Source of the DNA: an uncultured Clostridia bacterium
Lineage (GTDB): Bacteria; Bacillota; Clostridia; Christensenellales; Borkfalkiaceae
Direction of reading: 5' to 3'
Assembly (NCBI GenBank): GCA_947581885.1
Contig: CANPWF010000058.1
Location: 1 to 9,029, forward strand
Length of the DNA stretch: 9,029 nt
Shown: piece after piece, positions 1 through 5,079 of the stretch
How the letters are laid out: each line of letters starts with the position of its first letter
Position numbering within the stretch: the stretch's first letter is position 1
Position numbers and translations under genes: made by a program
Notes under the pieces: generated by a model
Databases searched by the model: none
What the model was told of the DNA's origin: nothing
The model's input: only the letters and a program-made list of their open reading frames with translations

Positions 1-849
1 GGCAGGGTGTATCCCGCTTCGCGGCAAGCCTCCGCCGTCACCGACCTTTTCCGCCGCGAACTCGCATATGCGGGGGTGGACATTCGTTTGGGCGCACAGG
101 TGCAAACTATCGCATACGACGGGGAATTTCATCTCACTTGGGCGGAAGGACATATGAACGCCGACCGCGTCGTGTTGGCAGCGGGCGGGAAGGCGGCGAA
201 GAACTTCGGCACGGACGGTTCGGCTTACGCGCTCGCCCGCGCGTTCGGGCATACCGTCACCGAACTTTCCCCCGTTCTCGTACAGTTGAAGTCGGATCCC
301 GACGCCGTGCGCGGCTTGAAAGGGATCCGCGTCGACGCAGTCATCTCGCTGACGCGGGGCGGCAAAAACGTTTGCACCTGCAAGGGGGACGTGCTCTTTA
401 CCGAGAGCGGCGTTTCGGGGGACGCGGTGTTCCGCGTCTCCTCCCATGCGGGGAAGGGGGACATGCTTTTCGTCGATCTTCTTCCCGATGCAGAAGAGAA
501 GCAAATTGTTTCTGCTCTTCAAAAGGGGGAGGGGGAAGATCGGCTCCTCTGCCTTGTGAATAACGCGCTCGGGCGGAGTATCTACCGCCGTGCGGACGGG
601 GACGAAAAGAAGATCGTTTCCCTCTTGAAGGGGTTCCCTATCCCCGTGACGGGCACCCTCGGGTTCGACTACGCGCAGGCGACGCGGGGCGGCATCCCGC
701 TCAAAGAGACGGACGAACGCCTCATGAGCACGAAACAGGAGGGGCTGTATTTTGCGGGCGAGATCGTCAATGTCGACGGCGAGTGCGGCGGCTACAATTT
801 GCATTGGGCGTTCGCCTCGGCGATGACCGTTGCGGAGGGGATGCGGTGA
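1..849 (+). CDS. BaiN/HI0933-family NAD(P)/FAD-dependent flavoprotein, 5' end outside window
   Basis: This is the C-terminal ~282 residues of a flavoprotein whose family is usually about 400 residues. The frame is open from base 1 (G-R-V-Y-P, matching the family motif GRVFP), so the GTG at 7 is an internal codon and not the start. The N-terminal dinucleotide-binding motif is missing with the upstream DNA. Visible family blocks are VVLAAGGKAAKNFGTDGSAY (the family's ATGG..GSDG.GY block), DVLFTESGVSGDAVF (the LFT..G.SGPA block), and the C-terminal ATRGGIPLKE, GLYFAGEIVNVDGECGGYN and WAFASA blocks, which close the FAD site. Relatives include BaiN, implicated in bile-acid 7-dehydroxylation, and many uncharacterised 'aminoacetone oxidase family' proteins, so the substrate cannot be assigned. 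It is probably a cytosolic oxidoreductase. Its TGA stop overlaps the GTG start of the next flavoprotein gene, which suggests translational coupling. Confidence 0.9.
   Translation, partial: GRVYPASRQASAVTDLFRRELAYAGVDIRLGAQVQTIAYDGEFHLTWAEGHMNADRVVLAAGGKAAKNFGTDGSAYALARAFGHTVTELSPVLVQLKSDPDAVRGLKGIRVDAVISLTRGGKNVCTCKGDVLFTESGVSGDAVFRVSSHAGKGDMLFVDLLPDAEEKQIVSALQKGEGEDRLLCLVNNALGRSIYRRADGDEKKIVSLLKGFPIPVTGTLGFDYAQATRGGIPLKETDERLMSTKQEGLYFAGEIVNVDGECGGYNLHWAFASAMTVAEGMR
834..849 (+). promoter_or_regulatory. Ribosome binding site and GTGA stop/start overlap
   Basis: GGAGGGG (834-840) lies 5 nt before the GTG start at 846, inside the end of the upstream gene. The GTG shares two bases with the upstream TGA (847-849). 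This decides the start of the second flavoprotein and suggests re-initiation by terminating ribosomes. Confidence 0.8.
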
Positions 850-2354
850 AGGAATTTACCTTTTCCCTTCCATTGGGCGCGGAGGAAGGGGAGCTCGAAA
901 GAAAAGCGGAGCGAAAGTTCGGAAAACCCCTTGCCCATTTCCGCATCGTGAAAAAATCCCTCGACGCTCGCGACAAAGCGAATATCCGCTACGTGTATAC
1001 GGTGGAAGTTTCCGATAAGAAAGTTTCCCCCGTCCGCCCCGTCTTTCCCCAAGCAAAAAAAGAGGGGCGGGTGTACATCGCGGGGGCGGGACCCGCGGGG
1101 CTGTTTTGTGCGTTGCGGCTCCTCGATCACGGCATTCGCCCCATCCTCGTCGAGCGGGGCAAGCGGGTGGAAGAGCGGATCCTCGACGTGGAGAAGTTCC
1201 TCGGCGGCGGGGAATTTTCGAAGGAGAGCAACGTGCAGTTCGGCGAGGGCGGCGCGGGGACGTTTTCGGACGGAAAGCTGTTCACGCAGACCAATTCCCC
1301 CCTCAACCGCGACGTGATCGCGACCTTCCTCCGCTTCGGTGCGCCCGCGGAGATCGGGTACGAAAGCAAGCCGCACATCGGGACGGATAAACTCCGCTCC
1401 GTCGTTTCGGCGATGCGGGAGGAGATCCTTTCCCGCGGGGGAGAGATCAGGTTCTCCTCCAAAGTAGAGGACGTAATTCTGAGGGACGGAAAGCTGTGCG
1501 CGGTCGAAATCGACGGCGTGCGCGAGGACGCGGACGAGCTCGTGCTCGCCATCGGGCACAGTGCCCGCGATACCTTCGAGATGCTGCTCTCCCGCGGGTT
1601 TGCGATCGAACAGAAGGAATTTGCGGCGGGCGTTCGCGTCGAACATTTGCAGGAAAAAATCTCCTTCGCCCAATACGGAAAGGCGTTTTCCGTGCTTCCT
1701 CCCGCCGATTATAAGCTCGTCTCCCATGCGGGCGAACGCGCCGTGTTCACCTTCTGCATGTGCCCCGGGGGCGTTGTCATCCCCTCGGCGAGTGAGGAGG
1801 GCGGGGTCGTCGTCAACGGCATGAGTGAGTACGCCCGCGGTGAAAAGAACGCCAACGCCGCCATCGTGGCGCAGATCAGGCGGGAGGACTTCGGGAGCGA
1901 CCATCCGCTCGCAGGGGTGGAACTGCAACGCAGGATGGAACGGGCGGCATATCTTGCGGGCGGCGGAGACTATCGCGCCCCCGTTCAACGGACGGACGAC
2001 TTTTTGAACGGGAAGGAGAGCAGCGGGTTTTCGGAAGTTGTGCCGAGCTATGCGCGGGGGACGGCGTTCGCTCCCCTCGAGAGCTATCTTCCCGCCGTCG
2101 CCGTCCGATCCATTCGCGACGCGCTTCCCGACTTCGGAAGGAAGATCAAGGGCTTCGACAGGGAAGGACTGTTTACGGGCGTGGAATCGAGGACGAGTTC
2201 GCCCGTGCGCATCGTCCGCGATGAAAACTTGCAGGCGATCGGCAAGGAGGGCGTGTACCCCTGCGGCGAGGGTTGCGGCTATGCGGGCGGGATCACTTCC
2301 GCCGCCGCCGACGGCATCCGCGTCGCCGAATCGATCGCAAGAAAATATTTGTAA
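846..2354 (+). CDS. FAD-dependent dehydrogenase, COG2509-type flavoprotein
   Basis: A 502-residue protein of the uncharacterised FAD-dependent dehydrogenase family. The start is the GTG at 846, preceded by GGAGGGG (834-840) at 5-nt spacing and overlapping the upstream stop as GTGA. The frame extends upstream to 783, but the protein from GTG (KEFTFSLPLGAEEGELERK) begins as the family normally does. Residues 1-75 form the small N-terminal domain, including IVKKSLDARDK and a YVYTVEV strand. The Rossmann motif GAGPAG is at residues 80-85, with E103 in LVERG suited to contact the adenosine ribose. Further family blocks are SNVQFGEGGAGTFSDGKL, LAIGHSARDTFEML and, at the C-terminus, RTSSPVRI and YPCGEGCGYAGGITSAA, which should close over the flavin. 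The substrate is unknown. Pairing with the BaiN-like gene suggests a shared redox role, which is inference. A terminator follows at 2394. Confidence 0.92.
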   Translation: MKEFTFSLPLGAEEGELERKAERKFGKPLAHFRIVKKSLDARDKANIRYVYTVEVSDKKVSPVRPVFPQAKKEGRVYIAGAGPAGLFCALRLLDHGIRPILVERGKRVEERILDVEKFLGGGEFSKESNVQFGEGGAGTFSDGKLFTQTNSPLNRDVIATFLRFGAPAEIGYESKPHIGTDKLRSVVSAMREEILSRGGEIRFSSKVEDVILRDGKLCAVEIDGVREDADELVLAIGHSARDTFEMLLSRGFAIEQKEFAAGVRVEHLQEKISFAQYGKAFSVLPPADYKLVSHAGERAVFTFCMCPGGVVIPSASEEGGVVVNGMSEYARGEKNANAAIVAQIRREDFGSDHPLAGVELQRRMERAAYLAGGGDYRAPVQRTDDFLNGKESSGFSEVVPSYARGTAFAPLESYLPAVAVRSIRDALPDFGRKIKGFDREGLFTGVESRTSSPVRIVRDENLQAIGKEGVYPCGEGCGYAGGITSAAADGIRVAESIARKYL

Positions 2355-2393
2355 AATAGGGGAATGGGGTTAGAAAAACAGAGGAATATTCAT

Positions 2394-2425
2394 AAATGCC
2401 CGTGCTTTCATGGCACGGGCATTTT
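2394..2425 (+). terminator. Intrinsic terminator between convergent genes
   Basis: A perfect 12-bp stem, AAATGCCCGTGC (2394-2405) against GCACGGGCATTT (2413-2424), with a 7-nt loop, ends in a short T run. It lies 40 bp after the flavoprotein stop and about 45 bp beyond the stop of the minus-strand regulator. The A/T base of the stem could let it work in both directions, although the U tract is short on both strands. Confidence 0.8.
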
Positions 2426-2468
2426 CCTTGAAGAAGAAAGCGAATCCATTTGTTTTTCCGAAGGGCTG

Positions 2469-2678
2469 TTAAAAGAGGGGTTGTTCGATTCCCAAGAGTT
2501 CGTAGAGAGACACTTTATACAGGCGCGATAACTCTATGAGTTTTTCGTATTCCGGCCGCGAAATATCATTCTCCCAATCGCTGACATTGGATTGAAAGAT
2601 CTCGAGCTTGTCGGCAACATATTTTTGCGTATAGCCGCATTCCATGCGGATCTTTTTGAAGTTCGCTCCGAAATTCAT
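2469..2678 (-). CDS. XRE-family HTH transcriptional regulator (69 aa)
   Basis: A single-domain Cro/C1-type DNA-binding protein of 69 residues, with almost nothing beyond the HTH fold. Residues 6-20 (NFKKIRMECGYTQKY) form helix 1 and the turn into helix 2. VADKLEI precedes the recognition region FQSNVSDWENDISRP (28-42), and YEKLIELSRLYKVSLYELLGI (44-64) is the usual end of the fold. No sensing or oligomerisation domain is present, as in many phage, toxin-antitoxin and mobile-element repressors. The ATG at 2678 follows an A/T-rich stretch with no visible Shine-Dalgarno, so translation may be weak or leaderless. It is divergent from a small ORF, and two matching dyads fill the gap next to its start. 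It probably represses the facing promoter and perhaps itself; this is inferred from layout and operator symmetry. Confidence 0.88.
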   Translation of the reverse strand: MNFGANFKKIRMECGYTQKYVADKLEIFQSNVSDWENDISRPEYEKLIELSRLYKVSLYELLGIEQPLF

Positions 2679-2695
2679 ATATTTATTTTAAGAAA

Positions 2696-2712
2696 AATGT
2701 GCTCCGCACATT
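2696..2712. promoter_or_regulatory. Putative XRE operator O1
   Basis: Perfect dyad AATGTGC-TCC-GCACATT. Its core, ATGTGC-N3-GCACAT, matches the second dyad at 2718-2736. It touches the -35 box at 2711 on one side and lies 18 bp from the regulator start on the other, so a bound repressor could block the plus-strand promoter and perhaps the regulator's own expression. Confidence 0.6.
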
Positions 2713-2739
2713 GACAAATATGTGTATTGCACATATAAT
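2711..2739 (+). promoter_or_regulatory. Consensus sigma-A promoter for the 43-aa ORF
   Basis: TTGACA (2711-2716), a 17-bp spacer and TATAAT (2734-2739): both hexamers and the spacing match the consensus exactly. Transcription would start near 2746 and read into the small ORF. The promoter overlaps both dyads, as expected for a strong promoter held off by a repressor. Confidence 0.85.
2718..2736. promoter_or_regulatory. Putative XRE operator O2
   Basis: Dyad ATATGTG-N5-CACATAT, located between the -35 and -10 boxes and overlapping the first bases of the -10. Written as ATGTGT-ATT-GCACAT (2720-2734) it matches operator O1 with one arm mismatch. The centres of O1 (2704) and O2 (2727) are 23 bp apart, about two helical turns, so two dimers could bind the same face. 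Confidence 0.6.
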
Positions 2740-2762
2740 AATGCTTGACAATCGAGTGCACG

Positions 2763-2768
2763 AGGAGG
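2763..2768 (+). promoter_or_regulatory. Strong Shine-Dalgarno spaced for an out-of-frame GTG
   Basis: AGGAGG lies 9 nt before GTG 2778, which opens a 29-codon frame (2778-2867) overlapping the 43-codon ORF in a different register. It is 25 nt from ATG 2794, too far for direct initiation there. Either the short frame is translated, or it acts as a leader for the 43-aa ORF. Confidence 0.45.
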
Positions 2769-2793
2769 AAGCGGACGGTGGAAGCATACGACA

Positions 2794-2925
2794 ATGAGCA
2801 TGTCGGTCACGATTTACGACAACGTGGAATTGCATACCGCCCTCATAGGAATGAAGAAGCTCGTTAAAGAATATTACAATGAAGAGATCGTTCCCGTCCT
2901 CTTTCAATATGAATTTTTGAAATAA
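2794..2925 (+). CDS. Small hypothetical protein (43 aa), divergent from XRE regulator
   Basis: A 43-codon ORF beginning MSMSVTIYDNVELHTALIGM and ending VPVLFQYEFLK. I do not recognise the family. It has no signal peptide or membrane segment. The middle (ALIGMKKLVKEYYNEE) could form an amphipathic helix. Support for a real gene comes from context: a consensus promoter upstream, a strong terminator 13 bp after the stop, and an adjacent regulator with operator-like dyads. The start is uncertain. ATG 2794 has only a weak GGTGGAAG upstream, ATG 2800 is an alternative, and the best ribosome site (AGGAGG, 2763-2768) is spaced for a GTG at 2778 in another frame, which gives a 29-codon ORF ending at 2867. 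It could be a small effector, an anti-repressor, half of a toxin-antitoxin pair, or the remnant of a mobile element. Confidence 0.5.
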   Translation: MSMSVTIYDNVELHTALIGMKKLVKEYYNEEIVPVLFQYEFLK

Positions 2926-2937
2926 ATAAGAATAAGG

Positions 2938-2986
2938 AAGTCCCGTGCGCCCGACCGCAAGTGCGGTCGGGCGCACGGGACTTTTT
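2938..2986 (+). terminator. Strong intrinsic terminator
   Basis: A 21-bp perfect GC-rich stem (2938-2958 with 2963-2983), with a 4-nt AAGT loop, runs into TTTTT (2982-2986). It lies 13 bp after the stop of the 43-aa ORF and insulates the module from the repeat-filled region downstream. Confidence 0.92.
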
Positions 2987-3073
2987 GAACGATGAAGCGG
3001 TGTAATTATATTACGCCTTGTTTCTTGCTGTCTCCGTTTGGAATGCGCTTCATTCTCGTCTTTTCTTGCTTCT

Positions 3074-3108
3074 CCCTTTGGGGGAAGTGTCCCGCAGGGA
3101 CGAAAGGG
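3074..3108. repeat. Nested palindromic intergenic repeat
   Basis: Outer arms CCCTTT (3074-3079) and AAAGGG (3103-3108) enclose GTCCC-GCA-GGGAC (3089-3101). It resembles the short nested hairpin repeats scattered between genes in many gut Clostridia; that likeness is from memory and was not searched. Confidence 0.6.
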
Positions 3109-3121
3109 GTTGGAACATTCG

Positions 3122-3210
3122 GGCGCACGTCTGTCCTTCAACTCCACTTCGTTCCGTTCAGGATGACGTGCGCCGCCCCACGTCATGTTGAGCGTAGTCG
3201 AAACATGGAC
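3122..3210. repeat. Paired hairpin repeat with CACGTC/GACGTG arms
   Basis: GGCGCACGTC (3122-3131) is a perfect inverted match to GACGTGCGCC (3165-3174). Between them, 3134-3164 is a diverged minus-oriented copy of the module at 3511-3543 (CCTTC-AACTCC-...-GTTCAGGATGA). A second hairpin, CATGTT (3184-3189) with AACATG (3202-3207), follows and contains the GAGCGTAGTCGAAA core shared with the other repeats here. Confidence 0.6.
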
Positions 3211-3243
3211 GTTGGGGGGCGGGGGCGTGGGGCACGGACTGCT

Positions 3244-3408
3244 ATAAAATTACGTCATGTCGAGCCGAATAGTCGCCGCTCGTAATAGGCGGCGAGTATT
3301 CGAGTCGAGACATCGCCTTAGACTTATGTCTTAAAACTGCGGTGACCCGTTCGACACGAAGGGTCGTCAAGGGCAGACGACCCTTCGGCTCAGGGTGACG
3401 TAATTATA
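3244..3408. repeat. MITE-like element with AATTACGTCA ends
   Basis: About 165 bp bounded by AATTACGTCA (3248-3257) and its inverse TGACGTAATT (3396-3405), the match running on with a small indel into flanking TATA. Inside are an imperfect hairpin CGAATA-G-TCGCCGC (from 3264) against GCGGCGA-G-TATTCG, and a perfect 11-bp hairpin GAAGGGTCGTC (3358-3368) with GACGACCCTTC (3376-3386). No ORF is present, so it would be non-autonomous. Confidence 0.6.
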
Positions 3409-3429
3409 CAGTTGTGTACACTCCCACCC

Positions 3430-3480
3430 CCTCAGTCACGCCAAGGGCGGCGTGACAGCTCCCCCAGCGGGGGAGCCAAG
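3430..3480. repeat. Double-hairpin intergenic repeat
   Basis: Two adjacent perfect hairpins: GTCACGCC (3435-3442) with GGCGTGAC (3449-3456), and GCTCCCCC-AGC-GGGGGAGC (3458-3476). The CTCAGTCACGCC...GTGACAGCTCC pattern resembles a dispersed repeat I recall from Oscillospiraceae and other gut Clostridia; this was not checked by search. Confidence 0.6.
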
Positions 3481-3507
3481 GGGACGAGCGGAAGGGTACG
3501 CGCCCTG

Positions 3508-3617
3508 CACCTCATCCTGAACGGAGCGTAGCGGAGTCGAAGGATCTCGCCCAACTCCATACGTACATGTGTGTTGGCAACTGTGCGAGATTTCTCGACT
3601 ACGCTCGAAATGAGGTG
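3508..3617 (+). repeat. MITE-like repeat, copy A (CACCTCAT/ATGAGGTG ends)
   Basis: A 110-bp element bounded by CACCTCAT (3508-3515) and its exact inverse ATGAGGTG (3610-3617). Internal blocks in order: CATCCTGAACGGAGCGTAGC, GGAGTCGAAGGATCTCGCC, CTCCATACGTACATGT, GTGCGAGATTTCTCGACT and CGCTCGAAATGAGGTG. The same blocks recur in opposite orientation at 8880-9024. It has no coding capacity. Its right half has been amplified in tandem (3561-3758). Confidence 0.7.
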
Positions 3618-3758
3618 GGAGTAGGGACGTACATGTATGTTGAGAGAAGTGCGAGATTTCTCGACTACGCTCGAAATGAGGTGGGAGTATGGACGTACAT
3701 GTATGTTGAGAGAAGTGCGGGATTTCTCGACTGCGCTCGAAATGAGGTGAGCGGGGGA
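3561..3758 (+). repeat. Tandem repeat, three 66-bp units
   Basis: Units start at 3561, 3627 and 3693, each opening with ACGTACATGT and ending in the CGCTCGAAATGAGGTG end of the MITE-like element. Units 2 and 3 share ATGTTGAGAGAAGTGCG, while unit 1 differs there (GTGTTGGCAACTGTGCG), suggesting that unit 2 was duplicated most recently. Because 66 is a multiple of three, frames stay open across the array on both strands, which creates spurious ORFs with a 22-residue repeat. Confidence 0.85.
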
Positions 3759-3789
3759 GCCGAGGGAGGGGGCGCAAGTTCGCGTTCAG

Positions 3790-4956
3790 CTATTCTACAA
3801 ACAGCATTTGGTAGGGGTTGACGAAGGTGCCGGTGAGGGCGGCGTAGAGGTCGTCGGCGCGAAGGTCCGCGGCAAGGATCTCCTCTGCCCCGCGCTTCAA
3901 ATCGAGCGCGTCTTTCTTCCTCGCGATCACTCTTCCCCCGAGCGCGGACAGAAGTTCCTCCGCGCCCTCCTTCTTCACCGCAAGCACGCGGGGGAGAATG
4001 GGGGAAGAGAGTGCCCCGTTCGCCGTCTCCCGATCCAATTTCAGGAAATTCTGCGCGAGAATACGGCGGATGCGGGCGAGGGTGTACCGTTTTGTCACCG
4101 TCTTTTTGAGCACGTCGGTGTAGACGGGATTGGTCCTCGCCATGCCGACGAGTCTGTTTTCGAGCCCTTCCGAGCAGTCCGCCGTCCCGGCGACTTCCTT
4201 CGGGTCCGCGCGGAACAGTGCGCACAAAACCGCCTCGTGGAACGCCGTCTCCTTCGCCCCTTTCAGATCCTCATACACCCCCTTCGGAAGGCTCTTTTTC
4301 GCCGCCTTCAACTCCCCCTTTTGAAGGGCGTTGCGGATCGCGCTCGCCGAGGAGAACTTTCCGCCGAGTTCGAGCTCGTTGTGTCCGCCGCCCGTCCGAA
4401 GGACGGGGAGGGGAAGGATGGAGCTTTTCTCCCGTGAGAGTGCGCGGCAGTACTCCGCCCCCAAGATGTTGTTGGGGGAAGAGAGCAAGCCTTCGAGCTC
4501 GGGGTGCAGGGTGAGGGCGGCGAAGGTGCGGGCGCGGATATACGATTCGCCCTCGTCCAACTTCTCTTTGAGAAGGGTCTTGAACGTCTTATCCTCGGCA
4601 TTCAGGAACTTTCCCGCAGAGAGAAATTCCTCTTCCGTCCCGCTCTCGCACCCGAAGGCGAGATGGGAGACATCGGGCAGTCCCGCGAGGATATGCACCG
4701 CCCCGCGGGCAAAGAGTTCGGCGGGAGCGACGGCGTAGGCGACGGGAAGTTCGAGCACGATGTCCGCGCCGTTCTCGACGGCGTGGCGGGCGCGCGGATA
4801 CTTGTTGAGTACGGCGATCTCCCCGCGCTGGGTGAAGTTCCCGCTCATCAGACACAACACCTTGTCGCATCCGCTCTCCTTTCTGGCGCGTTCGAGAAGG
4901 TACTTGTGCCCGTTGTGGAACGGATCGAATTCGCAAATGACGGCACAAATTTTCAT
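3790..4956 (-). CDS. tmcAL: tRNA(Met) cytidine acetate ligase TmcAL (YlbM)
   Basis: A 388-residue nucleotidyltransferase-fold enzyme. In Bacillus subtilis, TmcAL uses ATP and acetate to form acetyl-adenylate and acetylates the wobble C34 of elongator tRNA-Met. The protein begins MKICAVICEFDPFHNGHKYL, with the HxGH ATP-binding motif at H14-N-G-H17. Then follow LMSGNFTQRGE, the conserved VLELPVAYAVAPAELFARG block, a GCESG turn, and SSASAIRNAL, which fits the second nucleotide-binding motif. The length is a little below the ~400 residues usual for the family. The frame is open 28 codons further upstream, but that part crosses the divergent promoter region and the family begins at MKI. The start has only a weak ribosome site (AGGTTGAAAAAAAG). 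The gene is divergent from pta-ackA, a common neighbourhood in Clostridia and fitting because both work with acetate. No clear terminator precedes the tandem repeats downstream. Confidence 0.93.
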   Translation of the reverse strand: MKICAVICEFDPFHNGHKYLLERARKESGCDKVLCLMSGNFTQRGEIAVLNKYPRARHAVENGADIVLELPVAYAVAPAELFARGAVHILAGLPDVSHLAFGCESGTEEEFLSAGKFLNAEDKTFKTLLKEKLDEGESYIRARTFAALTLHPELEGLLSSPNNILGAEYCRALSREKSSILPLPVLRTGGGHNELELGGKFSSASAIRNALQKGELKAAKKSLPKGVYEDLKGAKETAFHEAVLCALFRADPKEVAGTADCSEGLENRLVGMARTNPVYTDVLKKTVTKRYTLARIRRILAQNFLKLDRETANGALSSPILPRVLAVKKEGAEELLSALGGRVIARKKDALDLKRGAEEILAADLRADDLYAALTGTFVNPYQMLFVE

Positions 4957-4974
4957 CTTTTTTTCAACCTGAAC

Positions 4975-5003
4975 TTTACAATTCCCTTCGGAGGGTGTAT
5001 AAT
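4975..5003 (+). promoter_or_regulatory. Sigma-A promoter of pta-ackA
   Basis: TTTACA (4975-4980), a 17-bp spacer and a perfect TATAAT (4998-5003). Transcription would begin near 5010, giving pta a leader of about 70 nt. The -10 lies in the left arm of a 9-bp inverted repeat whose right arm is at 5032-5040. Confidence 0.8.
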
Positions 5004-5040
5004 ATGGCACGAAAGCATTTCCTTCCCTTCCATTATACAC
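4995..5040. promoter_or_regulatory. Inverted repeat in the tmcAL/pta divergent region
   Basis: GTGTATAAT (4995-5003) and ATTATACAC (5032-5040) form a perfect 9-bp inverted repeat with a 28-bp centre. On the minus strand the right arm also reads GTGTATAAT, so it may be the tmcAL -10 box, although no good -35 stands at the right distance. It could therefore be two facing -10 elements or an operator for both genes. Confidence 0.5.
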
Positions 5041-5079
5041 GAAGCGGCGGGAAAAATAAAGAATTTCGGAGAGTTTTTT

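Larger units (their letters stand above)
2987..3789. other. Gene-poor region filled with hairpin repeats
   Basis: About 800 bp between a terminator and the end of tmcAL. Open frames exist on both strands, but they follow the repeats, contain low-complexity translated motifs such as HFERSREISH, and have no ribosome sites or recognisable domains. I see no RNA gene here. At least five types of palindromic repeat are packed together and are listed separately. Confidence 0.75.

Noticed and set aside
792..1988. A 398-codon open frame on the minus strand inside the COG2509-type dehydrogenase gene
   Set aside because: It is a shadow of a GC-rich gene: no ribosome site, no family motif, and composition set by the opposite frame.
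2683..3186. 167-codon minus-strand frame through the small-ORF module and the terminator
   Set aside because: It runs through a 21-bp-stem terminator, a consensus promoter and repeats, and shows no protein family.
3561..3758. Possible CRISPR array, given three regular repeats
   Set aside because: The units are contiguous with no unique spacers, and no cas genes are nearby.
3436..3821. Minus- and plus-strand frames with a 22-residue repeat over the tandem array
   Set aside because: They exist because the 66-bp unit is a multiple of three; they have no ribosome site and are translated repeats.
4957..5040. 28-codon N-terminal extension of TmcAL from ATG 5040
   Set aside because: It crosses the divergent promoter region, and the family begins at the MKI strand with HxGH at residues 14-17.
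4504..5079. Upstream extension of the pta frame into tmcAL, giving a 540-residue protein
   Set aside because: The extension is antisense to a conserved gene and crosses the pta promoter; GGAGAG and ATG 5080 mark the real start.
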